Shown here: positions 50,461-62,859 of the stretch, one piece after another
Layout: each line of letters begins with the position of its first letter
How positions within the stretch are numbered: position 1 is the first letter of the stretch
Assembly (NCBI GenBank): GCA_035048485.1
Contig: CM068592.1
Coordinates: forward strand, 34,472,501-34,536,500
Length of the DNA: 64,000 nucleotides
DNA from: Pteria penguin
Lineage: Eukaryota; Mollusca; Bivalvia; Pterioida; Pteriidae
Reading direction: 5' to 3'
Translations under genes and position numbers: made by a program
Notes under the pieces: model-generated
What the model saw: only the letters and a program-made list of their open reading frames with translations
Told to the model about the DNA's origin: nothing
Database searches by the model: none

Positions 50461-50689
50461 GGACTGAAAGTAACCTGGTAGCCACCCGGGCCTCTAGATT
50501 TTAAAAAGTAGGAGCCCCGGAGTAGTGCTTGGTAGCCAATAAATAAATTCAGACTTTCGCAATTTTTTTTCGAATTTTATTCAATTACTCAGATATGAAA
50601 TTTGTATACTGCTTTAAATTTAATTCCAATTATTTCAAACATTAGCAACTATATATTTTTATATGTTATAAAATGTTGGTTAAACCTAA

Positions 50690-51360
50690 TTAAATCTAAT
50701 AATTGTATTTTGCAATCTCTTTATGAACAAGCATATGAAGCATGTTAATGTGAGCCTTTAAATATTTGTAAATCTTGGTTAAATCAGGTGAAGTCTTTAC
50801 TTGAAAGGCTTGGTTTTAATGATGTATGGTTGATGCAAACTGTTGTTAATGAAGATCTTTTTGTCAAAGTTGTTAAGCAGCGTTTAACTGATATATTTTT
50901 GCAAGAGAGAGATGCATTTTAAAACATATCATCAAAATGTAATCTTTACAAATATCTGATTGACTAATTTTCTCTTGAATTTTACAAAAACAAATTCGTG
51001 ATATTTATTTACACTTAATTACAAGATTCAGATCAAGTGCTCATAAACTTAATATTGAAACTGGTCGTTACAATAAAGTTGAAAAACATAACAGATTGTA
51101 TTGTTTATGTAATTTACAAGATATTGAAGATAAATATCACTTCATTTTGGTTTGTCCTTTTTTCACAATTTACAGAAAAATTTTATTAAGAAATACTATT
51201 GGCATAAACCATTTGTATTTAAAATTTTGCAATTGTTATCTTGTCAAAATGTTTCCGACTTACTCAATTTAGGTAAATTTCTTTTTTTTTCTATGAAATC
51301 CAGAGAATTATTGTGTACCTTTTGTCTTTCCTCCACATGCCATTATATTATGTAAACTAT
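50690..51360 (+). mobile_element. LINE (non-LTR retrotransposon) C-terminal relic
   Basis: Broken frames read VKSLLERLGFNDVWL, VVNEDLFVKVVKQRLTDIF and HKLNIETGRYNK, then LYCLCNLQDIEDKYHFILVC. The last is the C-x2-C...ED..HF...CP zinc-knuckle-like tail found after the RT of many animal LINEs. The RT domain itself is absent. Stops and frameshifts make it inactive. Confidence 0.72.
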
Positions 51361-51666
51361 CTGATTGTATTCATTTACCTATAAGTTATGCTTTTGGTTA
51401 ATAAACTACTACAACTATATTTCACTTTCAATTTCAAAAATACGCTCAATCACATCACTTTCATCCTCTGGCATATCTGAATCTTTATCCACTAGCTCTT
51501 TTCTCAGTCTCCCCTTACATGTATCCTTGTCCCTATCTAACTCTCCCTTTCCCATTACTTTTCACTGCCTGCTCCTTTTCTATATCTCGCACACCCGGCT
51601 CACATATCTCCTGGACAACTTCCCATTCTTTCTGTCTCTTATTACTGTCATTCTGTCTCTCGTGAA

Positions 51667-52121
51667 CCAGGGACTTAAATTAGCGGTCGCCCGAGACGAC
51701 TACTTGAAAAGCCCGACGAAACAAACCTTGATTTATCGCTATTGAAGATGTACTAACGTAAATGTTTAAATATTACCACAATAAATTAATGCTAAAATAT
51801 TTAGTACTTCTAGAGAAATCAATAGTTTTTTTTCGAGTCCGCGTCGGCGTCCGCGTACTAGTTTTAGTGTTGGCCCTCCGGGACTTCAAACATTCAAGAG
51901 AGGGAGATGAGATAAACACCCAAAAGAACATTAATATCAACAAAAAGAAGCGCTCAAACGACTCAAAATATGATTGTACTATCAGTTAAACGGCAATAAA
52001 TGTTAACTATCACTCAAGAATTGTAGTCGCCACTCGGGCGATCAAGTAGGAGGATTTCAGATGCCCAGAAGCAAAAGTGTTCGTCTCGGGTGACCGGGCA
52101 ACCGCTAATTTTAGTCCCTGG
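51667..52121. mobile_element. MITE candidate with about 35-40-bp terminal inverted repeats
   Basis: The left end CCAGGGACTTAAATTAGCGG then TCGCCCGAGACGA is matched by the right end, read in reverse, as CCAGGGACTAAAATTAGCGG then TTGCCC...CCCGAGACGA (52081-52121). No transposase is present in the 455 bp. TCTCG occurs on both outer flanks (51658 and 52123), a possible partial target duplication. A CAGGG start is common among hAT-like MITEs, but the superfamily is not settled. Confidence 0.7.
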
Positions 52122-52162
52122 ATCTCGCAGACGGGTAGAGCACGGTTGTTACGAGACTCATT

Positions 52163-52545
52163 ACTCCATATGATATCTCGTTATCCATACTTTTAAATGA
52201 TATTCTGGACTGAGTCCGATTCCGATCGTTTTACACAGATTTGACACCTTTTATACTAGAAGGTTACCTACTTCGACTTCTCCATATATAAATACATATG
52301 GAATTTACACGATTTGACTCTTCGTACTGGGTATATGTGACGGGTGTTGCTAGCAAGCAGGAGATGTTCACTTTCTCCGGGCACCTGATCTCACTCCATC
52401 ACAGGGGTTCACATATGCTCTTCAAGTAGACATATTTTGTTATTTTCCATTTATTTTTGATTTTCACTGATTTTGTATGTCCTCTGGTTTCATTATTTTT
52501 GGACTTGTGGTTTGGATTTATCCATCATCTTTACATTACCTACAA
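52163..52545 (+). mobile_element. PLE4-family 3' fragment
   Basis: It starts in the last RT codons (TPYDISLSILLNDILD then stop) and continues through the 3' non-coding region (GGTTACCTACTTCGACTTCT, CGGGTGTTGCTAGCAAGCAG) collinear with 18704-19080 read in reverse. Confidence 0.82.
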
Positions 52546-53950
52546 TAATTTTGATACCAGCATATTATCGCATAAACGCTTTAATAGATTATTCCTGTTC
52601 AGATAATTGTGTCTTAAGAAATATGAGAATACGATCTGGACAATTTGTATATAGCCAACAGTTGTACAATAGTGGATTATTCAGCGATATAAAATGACAG
52701 TGAGAAAGTTGGTTGCAACAGATGGTTTATAACGTGTATCACGTAGGTATTTCGCAAAGTTAACTTTACAATATTACGTCATTTGATATGCGATATTATC
52801 TTGATTGGATGTAACAATTCACAGGCAAATGAGATGCAGGTGTATGTGAAAAAACCTTGATGCTACGTAAAATACACAAGTAATCTAACTAGTACTATTT
52901 AACTTTCAGCTTATATAACATAATAGCTGTAAATAATCATCAAATACCCAGTGTTTCAAGTTTGCAATAAAGAAAACATTTTCAAATCTAATTTTTAATA
53001 AGAGAACAAAATTTTGGAGTAAATTTAACATGGTATTTGCAAAGGTACATGAGTTAAATTGTTTAAATAAAATTTTTATACTTGTTTGACAAGACAGAAG
53101 ATTATTTTCTGACCAAGCTGTACGACAGAAATCATCAAGGACATTACAAAAATATTTGATTGTATTACTGTTACGATACCGACTAAGGATGTTCAATAAA
53201 GTGAGTAATGTCACTCATCTGGTCTGGATATCTGGTTTACTTGCGCCATAACTCAATTCGCAGAATGCCGATAAAGTTTTTCAAAATATTAGTAAATGCT
53301 TTATTCATAAAATTCATATTTGATATAATATTCAGTAATTTGGCTAATTATTCGAATCATTTTCATTTTTAATAACATTTTCCGACCTACAGTGCATTTT
53401 AGATTTATAATGATTACATATTTTAAATTCTGTACAAAAGTTTGTGATATTAAAAACTTAAAAAAGGGTTTTATTCTTCTAACTGTCTTGTTAAAGATGT
53501 GTGCGAACAGTACATAATCTAGATCTCGTTTTCACTTACATGAGTTCGTGTTACCTACAATGCAAATATTCATAATCGCCGGAAACGAAATACTTTTGAT
53601 TGTCACTGATTATATGTGTATTCATCATCCTGTATGTACTGACGTGTCACAAATATTAATAACGCTTGGATATAGTTACAGGACGTTACAGAGCGTACAT
53701 GAGCGTAGTTAAAAATAATCCAAATAATTCATTTTTTCCCAAGCCACCGGAATATAAAACCTCATTTGAAGTACCGTACTTCCTGTTATTTGCTTTTAAA
53801 TCAAACTCATTTATGAATGAATCAAGGGGTGGGGCCAAATCTTAAAGAAAATACTTTTTTGAGAAATTTCTTTAACGGGTTGTATGAATAAAAAAGTAAA
53901 TGGCTCTAATTTAAAGGTCAAATTGATCTGAAATTTGCTGGTCAAGTATT
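52546..53950. other. Non-coding stretch with a PLE terminal fragment
   Basis: No gene is seen. At 53130-53215 ACAAAAATATTTGATTGTAT then GTTACGATACCGACTAAGGA is a decayed minus-strand 3' end of the PLE1 family. Confidence 0.5.
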
Positions 53951-54025
53951 TTGAATTTCGACCGTTCGGTCTTGAGCATAACTAAAGAGACCAGTCGAAA
54001 TGCACGTATGGTGCAAACATTTAAT
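53951..54025 (+). repeat. PLE4-type terminal repeat
   Basis: GACCGTTCGGTCTTGAGCAT, AACTAAAGAGACCAGTCGAA and ATGCACGTATGGTGCA correspond to the common terminus. Confidence 0.6.
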
Positions 54026-54089
54026 ACATACATATGCCCAGTATATGATCGATTGTGCAATAAAATGTATTGATATAATAATCCAGTAG

Positions 54090-54226
54090 ATGTAATGGGA
54101 TATAAAGGTTCGTGAAAGATATATCATTTCATGGCACGGAACTTCATTTGTATCAATGATAAAGTATTACTACTCATAGTGTCAAATGTCAGCAAATGAC
54201 AAGGAGTGAATGAATCAGAACAGATG
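54090..54226 (+). promoter_or_regulatory. Displaced upstream promoter block of gene E
   Basis: GGGATATAAAGGTTCGTG, ATTTCATGGCACGGAACTTC, ATGATAAAGTATTACTACTC, ATAGTGTCAAATGTCAGC and TCAGAACAGATG align in order with the 130 bp upstream of the TATA box in genes A and C, including the three TGTCA half-sites (54180-54201). Here it stops at AGATG (54222-54226), where Crypton-related sequence begins. The TATA box and exon 1 of gene E follow 4.2 kb later. Confidence 0.65.
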
Positions 54227-57200
54227 GACAAAAATACTTAAGGATTAACTTTAAAAAACTTTGCAATTTATTGAATTATAATATGATTTGAGGCGGTGCA
54301 CACTTTATAATCCGCGAAGCATAGCTGGTTGCTCCTTGCCACTGCCGACTCCGGTGCCCTCGATCGTCAGCCATATTGTGAATGTATACACCACACGTTA
54401 AAGAGTGTTTATCCTTACCAACTTTATTAGAGAGCGAATTACTTACTAATATTTAAATGGAAAACACAATTACTGAAGGAGGAGTTAGACAACAGTCCGG
54501 CAGAAATAATGTTGGAGTTTAATGCCAAATTCGAAGGTATTAGAGCTTCATCAGTCTGATTTCTTAAGACGACAGGATGAAAGACGGGAGCGGGTGCAGG
54601 AGCAAGTACAATTCCTGTTGCCAGTGATGCTAGGGTATCATTTTTAGCTTTCTTTTGTGTTGTCGAGCAATCTCGATTGTAGCTGCGTACGGATGCCTCG
54701 TTTTTGTGTCCACTTATGTGCATATTGTGGCGTATTTCATAACCCGTATCATTCGAGCCTTGGATAGCGGTAGCACGTAGAGAGTGTGCCATGTACGATG
54801 CACAGCCTGCTTGTTTGCAAATATAGGTCATAAAACGAGTGAAGTTGTAGTGTTTCAGTAGAATGTCGTTGTACCAAAGATCATAATTTTCAGGTGAAGC
54901 TAACGCCGATTTGTCGCATCGAATGAACATTTGGCACTGTTTTCGAGAGGAAACATTTCAGGGATAGAACGGGACAATGGGGTCCTGCTGTAGAAACTGC
55001 GTACATTCTCTTTTCGCCTTGATTCTCCTTGGAATCAATACCACCCTGCCAATTTTTCTGCTTCGTTTCGTGTGATAATGCATATACTCGTCGCTATTTT
55101 CATCGTTGGCAAAAACGAAGGAATCTCTCCGCAAATGCTCATGGAATTTAAGGCCCCTGGTGACGAAATGGAATGACAAGAGGTAGCAAATTCTAACCCT
55201 CAGGATAACTAAATTACATTTGCTGTAGAGGTAAGTTGAAATTTTCGTAAGATCAGTGATCGGAACAACTTCTTTGTGTTTTGTTGGTTTGTTGTGTGGA
55301 AAGCCCTACCTCAAAAGAGAGCACCTTGCACGATCACCTCATAACCATGTCCGACTTCAAAATTAAAACTGATAAATCTGATCTACCAACCATGTATTGG
55401 CTCCCAAAACTACATAAAAGTCCATATAAATCACGTTTCATATCTAATTCTAGCCACTGCTCTACTACGGTACTATCGAAACATATTACGTCTGCTCTTA
55501 CTGCTATAAAAGATCATATTATCAAATATTGTGATGTCGCATTTCATAATAGTAACATCAATTACTTTTGGTCGATTAAAAATTCTAATGAAGTTATAGA
55601 CAAACTTCTTTCGCTAAATTTCAAAGCGACTCAAATTTCTACATTTGATTTTTCTACACTTTATACATCTCTGCCTCATGATTTGATTAAAAGCAAGTTG
55701 CTGTCTCTTATACAATGGTGTTTTCACAGAGAATCTAAAACGTACATATGTACCTCCAATAACTCTGGGTTCTTTTCCAACAAACAATATACTTCATATA
55801 AATACTGGACTTGCAAGGAATTATGTAAAGCACTAGATTTTCTCATGAATAATATTTTTGTGCAATTTGATGGCAAGATATATCAACAAATAGTTGGGAT
55901 TCCTATGGGTACTAACTGCGCGCCTCTGATAGCAGATTTATTTCTTTATTGTTATGAGAGGGATTTTATGGTTTCTATTCAAAAATCTAAACGTTTTGAC
56001 CTCATTGACAAATTTAATAATACTTGCAGATATCTGGATGACATTTTGGTTATCGACAACCCTGAATTCGAACAATTGATATCAGAAATATATCCACCAG
56101 AGCTCACATTGAATAAAGCTAATACTTGAGATAAATCTACACCTTTCTTAGATTTAAACATCAAAATTATCAACAACCTAATATATACTAATATTTATGA
56201 TAAACGTGAGGATTTTGGATTTCCTATTGTAAATTTCCCTTACTTGGATGGCGATGTCCCTCGACTCCCATCATATGGTATCTATATATCTCAATTAGTT
56301 CGATTTGTCAGAGGCTGCACCGATGTTTTGGACTTTCATAAACGAAATTTACAAATTACTACTAAACTTTTAATTCAGGGTTACAGATATCACAAGCTAA
56401 GAAAAACATTCGGCAAATTCTTCAGATCTTATTCAGAACTTCTATCTAAATTTGGAAATATTTCTTTTCAACAGTATGTATCCAATGGAATTTCCCATCC
56501 TAATTTTTACGGTGATCTCGTATATAAACTAAGGAAAGTAAAAGGCTCCGATAACGTTATTTTATCATGTAATAAAATAGTCAAACGTCTCCTAAATAGA
56601 CAATATGATATTGAGATCATCAAAAAGACTATAGGTCTTGTATTTGGCCCCTCTACAGCCTTATGCAGACTTTTACTTGAACGTTGCACGCTGTCTAACA
56701 GGGCGGTGGGGACTATATGACGGGCCTTGTCCAAACCTCTTTCAGAGGAGACATGGTCCTGAACCTCGTCCCCTCTGACTGTTAGTCGGGACTCCTACAG
56801 ATCTAGGGTCTTAGCTCGCTTTCAGACTGGCAGAGCACGGTTTATCATGTTGATGTCGCATATATTTTTATACCATTATGTTTTTTACAATACCTTACGT
56901 GTTTATATTTTTATGACCTCTCAATATGCGATACCTGTTGACCCTTGTTCTTTACATGGAGGATTATTTATAAATTTGTAAATGTACGTCTTTTGATTGT
57001 TCTGCTGTTACGGTGAGTGGGAAGGTGGGCCCGTAAACCGGTTAACCACACCATTTGTTTGGCTTTTGTCAAATTAAATGACCGTCCTAAGTCGGTATCG
57101 TAATTGCACTACAATCAAATATTTTTGTAATGTGTTAAATGTTCTATTATATTATTTATATTCATGTATTGTATAGCTCCATGGTGACTTCTGCCACATA

Positions 57201-58440
57201 ACTGAGCCGGTAACTCCTCTTTTTTCTTTTGAGCGGCCCTCTTTCAGATTGGTTTTTTGTTTTCCGTTTAAATGTCGTTGCAATTTTTGAACTGTCTGTC
57301 CCGAACAATATCGAAGATCACTGAGCTTCCTGCTAATCGCTGATCTAAGGTTCTTCATTGTGTTTTTGTGATAGTCCTTGGCCTGATCCATCGTCATTTT
57401 TTTCTGTTCTCTTTTCCTGGGATTTGGATGTTGCCTCTGCATAGAATTTTGCTAACCTTTGGTCAAGGTGTTCTGCAGAGATTGAGGGTAATTCTCTTTC
57501 AAACCCATAGCTTTCTAGGCTTCAATCTAAAAAAGGGGGAGGATTTGTTAGATACAGTGTTTTTGTTTGTTTGTTTGTTTGTTTTTGGAAAGGGGGGGGG
57601 ATAGGAAGTCCAGATAGCTTAATGTAAAACACTTGTGAGAAATCGCGTGAGATTCAGGTTCAAGTCTGGATCTGGATTATTGTTATGATGATGTTATGGC
57701 ATTAATTTTCCAGTTCATCTTTTTATATTTCCTTTTTTAACTGATCTGTACTGCAGTAATTGAAATTAAACTGTAGATTTAAATAAATTTTATTCTATTC
57801 ACCTATGAAAACCTTTACTCCCCACTTTGTTGAATTCTTGGATGATTTTGACTGTTTCATGTCTTTCAAAGCATCCATTTCCTCGGAACTGACTGTTTTT
57901 AATCGTTTTAGGCCTTGGTCATTATAGTAATTCAATCCTATTGAAGGTGATTAGTTGAAAGCTTCCTGTAATTCTCTCAGAGTTTCGTCGTTCAAGGTAG
58001 ACGCAGTTATTTCTGTTAAATTTATCTGATCAGGCTCCATTTCATCACAAAAATGTCCTGCAAAGTATCCCAGTCCAATTTTTCTTCGGGTAAATAATAC
58101 TCATTATTGTGAAAAATGTCCTCAAGTGAACCGATTTCAAAATTTGCCATAGTCTTTTACAATAATTTACAGATAGATTTCGCAAACGATAATTAGCTTG
58201 TTTACCGTTATTTATATAGACAGGTAACTCATGTCTATATATGTTGGTAATAAAGCTTACAAGCTTTTATTCTGCGCATGTGTTTACACGCGTGATTGTT
58301 TTATCTACACGAATGTAGTTTAGGTCAAAAGTAGTTCCGTTAAGTGGGCGTGTCTAATGAACCAATCCAATTTATAAATCTATAATATGTTTTCAACGAC
58401 CAATCAGATTCCTTGTTTCATAAAAAAATTAAATAAGATG
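54227..58440 (-). mobile_element. Crypton-like tyrosine-recombinase element, interrupted by PLE3
   Basis: On the minus strand, a decayed ORF starts at 58150 (MANFEIGSLEDIF) and continues with KQSKSSKNSTKWGVKVF near 57830. It goes on through EHLDQRLAKFYAEA and YHKNTMKNLRSAISRKL (57490-57290) to LKEGRSK, where PLE3 intervenes. It resumes at 55294 with TKHKEVVPITDLTKISTYLY, then FHFVTRGLKFHEHLRR (55179) and the catalytic MAHSLRATAI, SGHKNEASVRSYNR (54790-54680). The H-x-x-R, G-H and Y residues of the tyrosine recombinase are present. Frameshifts near 58080, 57420 and 54945 and a stop near 57950 inactivate it. The element is bracketed by AGATG at 54222-54226 and 58436-58440. A decayed host gene of this family cannot be excluded. 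Confidence 0.75.
55294..57230 (+). mobile_element. Penelope-like element PLE3 (5'-truncated), nested in the Crypton
   Basis: It runs from the middle of the RT gene to the shared 3' end (CTCCTCTTTTTTC). One frame is open from 55281 to 56720 except for a TGA at 56127-56129, covering YWLPKLHKSPYKSRF, FDFSTLYTSLPHDL, GIPMGTNCAPLIADLFLY, RYLDDILVIDNPEF and the C-terminal GLVFGPSTALCRLL. It is the best-preserved C-terminal half of the three. It interrupts the recombinase ORF between two adjacent codons of a family-typical segment, so it is younger than the Crypton. Confidence 0.92.
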
Positions 58441-58448
58441 TATATATA
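58441..58448 (+). promoter_or_regulatory. TATA box of gene E
   Basis: TATATATA, 49 bp before the ATG. Upstream sequence differs completely from A and C because the conserved block lies at 54090-54226. Confidence 0.6.
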
Positions 58449-58496
58449 CAACAGTCAGATGATGTGATGGTTTGCTTTCAAAGAATACAACACACC

Positions 58497-61108
58497 ATGA
58501 ATTTCCGGTATATTTCTTTTGTGATTTTGGCGTCTCTGGCGCTCCAGATATACGGTAAGATTAACAAAATTAATTTATAGATAGTAATTCCTTTTTTACC
58601 TTCTCACATTGGCCTTTTGCTTTGGTAAAGAATGATTAATTACACTGTAAAACTACATCAAGATCTAGTATGGAATAAATACTGGGCAATGAAGAGGAGG
58701 TGATAAAATGATTAGAAAATCAGAGGAAACGGACATGTTCTTTTATTTTTAAACACAAAGTGCCCGCTATGATCCTAATAAGAATATTCTTGTTAAGAAG
58801 AAGTTTCCAGTGATACTAAAATCAATTTTATTTATCAGTATTTTTGGGGTTGTACTTTATTCAAAATACTTTATTAAAATTTGCATAATGTGTGTTGGGT
58901 GAATGTCAAGTCACTATCAAAGGAAATAGTTTAAAAAATGAAAACATTTTCATTATAGATCAATTGTAGTATTACCAACTTGCTGTTTCACAGTAGCATT
59001 ATATCATCTTCCCCAGCTTTTAGCATTTTATTTCACAGATAATAGGCTGTATTATGTTATGTTGACATTACAAATATTTCGTCCTTAGGCCTAAGCTACT
59101 TGCCACGTAGCTACTTTCAGAAGGATATATTACCAAACGTATAAATTGTCACTGAGGAAATATTTTGATCGATACAGGGATCTCATTCAGTTTTAGCTCC
59201 CACTTTCCAAAAAGATGACTGGGAGTTTTAGTCATAATCATTTAAACTGGCCTTCTTTAGCTTCTTGACGATACGGGATTCTAAAACATATACATACATT
59301 TACCGGATGTTTCAGAACTTGTCTCACTTCAATCTGAAAATTGGGGCTGCCATTCGTTTTGATGTGAAACCATACTCGATTTTGTTCGTTAATGTTCGAT
59401 ATTTGAGATTGGATTAATATAAAAATTCTCTGTTTTTACTTATTAATTACCAAAATGTATAACCAACAGCAGATATTTTCTTATCTAGATACCTTGATTG
59501 CATCGTCATTACAAGAATCGTGTTTCCACTTAACAGATTTGTAGTTGTTTTGAAGTCTTTTTTCTTTCTGATTTTCAATATGTTTTTTTTTCACTCAAAG
59601 ACAAACTTTAACAATAGACAGTGTATATGTATTTGGGCAATAAAATTACATAATATTTTCTTATTGTATATTTGGCATTAGCAAAAGGAAAGTTTGGAAA
59701 ACTATGTACATCGTACGACATAGGTGAAGAAAAAGATCAATTACAACCTGGCGAGAATGTACGTTTTCTGATAGATGGAATTACATTGTTGGAGAAAACG
59801 GCGACTTCAAAATGGTAGAAAAACCAAGGAAAATATACTGTAAGAAGTGGAAATGCCCTACTGTAACTTGCAAAACACCTGTTAAAGGGAAAGATGGATG
59901 CATGCAGTGTAAAGGTAATATGTTTCTATAGTATTTTTATCAAGAAACCAACGGAATTCGTCATTTCCTCATAACAAATAAGTACATTAGGATGAGGAAA
60001 TGATGAACTTTTTAATATAAAAGAGAAGACAGAAGGCATCTAATTTATCTGTATGACAAAATCACCAAGGGCATGTACATAAAACATGATAATAGTCAAT
60101 AGATAAAGAAAACGACATTTCAAGAATATTCGATTCTACTGCAGTTACGATACCGACTTAGGACGGTCATTTAAAAGAAAAATCTGAAGACATTTAACAA
60201 AGCTCTATGGCAAAAATCACCAAGGACATGCACACAAAAATGATAATTGTAGAATATACAAGGAAAAACATTACAAAAATATTCGATTGTGCTCCGGTAA
60301 CGATACCAACTAAAGTAACAAAAGTCATTCAACTGGTGTGGTTAACCGGTTTACGGACGCCCACCTTCCCACTCACCACAAAAGCAGCACAATCAAAAGA
60401 CACACATTTACAAATTTATAAATAATCATCCATACAGAGAACAACGATCAACAGGTTTCTCAAGAAGAGAGGTCATAAATATTTTATCAGATACGAAACG
60501 TTTATAGAATCATATGTTGCTATCAAGCGTGCAGCGCTTAAGCAAAGTGTGCATTGGGTTGTAGAGGGACCCAATACAAGAACTATGGTCTTAGCTATGA
60601 TCTCGGGATCATACTGTTTAAAGTAACAAATGCACATCAAAGGACACACATCTAAAAAAAATTTAAATAATCCTCCAGATACAGAAAATGGATCAACGGG
60701 TTTCTGAAGACGAGAGGTCATAAAAAGTTTCACATGAAACATTTTTGAAATAATATGCTAGTATCAAAACAAATGTTAGGTGACACAAGTAAATCGTGCT
60801 CTGTCGTCTGTAGGCGATCTCAGATTATTTATCTGTAAGAGTTCCGACTAACAGGAAGAGGGAACAAGGCTCAGGACCTTGTCGAAATGACGAAAAGCAT
60901 TTAAGTTTAAGTATAAAAGTAATAAATGTAAAATTGAACATCATCAATTTCAGAGTCCGAGTGTCAGTGGGGAGGAAAGATTTATAAGAACAGAACTGGT
61001 GGACCTTGTGTTGATGGGTGTAATAGTTGTTCTTGTACAGTTTGGAATGGCAGAACTGGAGTTCGAAAAACAAGGGTGGGCTGTAGTGATTCACAGTTCT
61101 GTTCCTGA
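58497..61108 (+). pseudogene. Gene E: 14-cysteine protein paralogue with exon 2 frameshift
   Basis: Exons by homology: 58497-58554, 59682-59914, 60954-61108. Exon 1 encodes MNFRYISFVILASLALQIY. Exon 2 is 233 bases, not 240: seven bases are missing near 59752 (after LQPG), just where A-D have YGRxC. The frame shifts and meets a TAG at 59816-59818, removing six of the seven exon 2 cysteines and all of exon 3. Beyond the lesion the ancestral frame is clean (YCKKWKCPTVTCKTPVKG), and exon 3 is intact (ECQWGGKIYKNRTGGPCVDG, then CNSCSCTVW), so inactivation is recent or is an assembly error. The second donor is better than in A-D (G/GTAATATG). AATAAA at 61153. It lacks the SINE tail and PLE4 terminus of A-C introns, placing its split before theirs. 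Confidence 0.78.
60110..60900 (-). mobile_element. Decayed PLE 3' region, partly duplicated, in intron 2 of gene E
   Basis: Two partial, tandem 3' ends are present. GTTACGATACCGACTTAGGA occurs at 60142 and a diverged GTAACGATACCAACTAAAGT at 60296. These are followed by GGTTAACCGGTTTACGGACG and, on the minus strand, codons for QYDPEIIAKTIVLVLGPST (60640-60540). A second 3' block (CCTCCAGATACAGAAAATGG) continues to about 60895. It is a diverged relative of PLE1. Confidence 0.75.
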
Positions 61109-61246
61109 AGAGTAAAATGAAACAGAAAGCAAAATGAGAGACACAATGCATTAATAAATGTATCAAAATTCGAGACCTTTTCTCTATTATTCATTAATCA
61201 AATCAATGTTATTGAAAATTAGAAAAAAGGAACAAATATCTAACAC

Positions 61247-61248
<2 letters not shown>

Positions 61249-61289
<41 letters not shown>

Positions 61290-61452
61290 AAAATGATGAT
61301 GATAATGATTTTTTTTGAAGACGACAACAACAACAACAGCAATAATAATGACAATAATAATCATTCAAATAATAATAATGATAATAATAATAAAGATAAT
61401 AATAACAATTATCGTTATTATAATTATCATGATATTTAATATAATTATAATA

Positions 61453-61484
<32 letters not shown>

Positions 61485-61670
61485 AATAATAATAATAATA
61501 ATAATGACGATAATAATTATAATAATAATGATAATGATGATTAGAACAACAACAACAATAATAATAAGAACGTGAAGGAGAAGAAGAAAAGGAAGAAAAA
61601 AAAAAAAAAAGAAAAAGAAAAAGAGGAAGGCAAAAAAGAAAAATAAGAAAAAGATAAAGAACAGAATATG
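61249..61670. repeat. Compound trinucleotide microsatellite and purine tract
   Basis: (GAT)n at 61249-61290, (AAC)n/(AAT)n to 61440, a second (GAT)n at 61456-61485, (AAT)n to 61545, then an AAG-rich purine run to 61670. The ORFs on both strands with M, N, H, Y or I runs are artefacts. Confidence 0.93.
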
Positions 61671-62859
61671 CAAAAGCAAATACTATTTCGATCCCTGGTC
61701 GAGGCAAGATGAGGAAATCTGTTGATGTTTCTATAATAGGAAATATAACTTGCTGTTAAATAAAAAATGACTGTCTTTTTATGGAAAAATATTCAGATCA
61801 ATAATTGATTGTAAATGGCTGAAATGAACCTAGACATATCCTTCCTAATGCATCAATCCTTTGTTCTTTACATTGTCCTGTCAGTATTTTCGTGTGAGTA
61901 AGGACTTAATAATTCTTCTCGAGGTAAGCTATACATCGTTGTCTATGCTGTTTTAGATTAATTGCCACTAGAGCTTAAACATAGATCGAGTATCACTGAA
62001 AACTATTTTTATTTAGATCATCCATGCATTGTCTATATCTTATTTAACGTAATATTATTAAGAGTTCTAGAGAGTCCGAAAATAGAATAATAATTTCTGA
62101 AATTATGTATTCTGTACTGATAGCTGATTGACAGTTTTATGTAGCGATATTCCAGATATTATGGTAATATGTGTTTTACCATTTGTAGTATTCACTGGTA
62201 TAGATATTTTGATTATCATATTTTTCAAAATTTTACTAGTGGCCACTAGAAGAAAGGGTAAAAAATAATACTACTTTAACACTTTACTGTAATGATGTGC
62301 ATGTAATATGTATGGCAAATTATAAGCTGTTAAATACAAAGATAATTGGTTCGATGTCAATATCACCACGAGTCTAGGTGCCAGGGAGAAGCATGCGTCC
62401 CCTACATAACAAGCAAAACTCACAAGGAAACTTCTTAAACAGGTGGTATAAACGTTTTCTGCGCTACACAATATTATACACTTAATTGGGAAGTGGGGCA
62501 GCCGTTTGTTGCATTTCACAGAACAATTCTTATCCTTTGGTTATCAATTCTCCCAACTTACAATCAATTATTATCAATTGTGTAAGGAAATGTTTAGAGA
62601 TCATAGAGTCCTATACAAACGTTCCGTAGTATTTCAAAACTCTTCAAAAACCGCATTTTTCTTAAAGGTACAGAAACCTTATATACTTTGTTTCAGTTTA
62701 CAATGCAATCACATCTACGACGTATAACTTTTTTTACATTTGCTGTTTGTGTGATACTTCTTAATGTGACTATCAACCTGTTGATTATATTGTTATTGGT
62801 AATAGTAGCAATATTGCGGACAGACACTTACCTATCTTAGAAAGAACAAAACTATAAGT
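61671..62859. other. Non-coding 3' flank of gene E
   Basis: A short stretch at about 62335-62405 (AAGATAATTGGTTCGATG, TATCACCACGAGTC) still matches the 3' flank of genes A-C (near 21370, 30085, 39605). Otherwise no feature is seen. Confidence 0.5.

Noticed and set aside
51365..51745. 126-codon plus-strand ORF
   Set aside because: A pyrimidine-rich stretch running into a MITE end; serine/leucine runs come from composition and no domain is visible.
61288..61707. Long low-complexity ORFs on both strands rich in Y, H, I, M or N
   Set aside because: They are produced by trinucleotide microsatellites and a purine tract.
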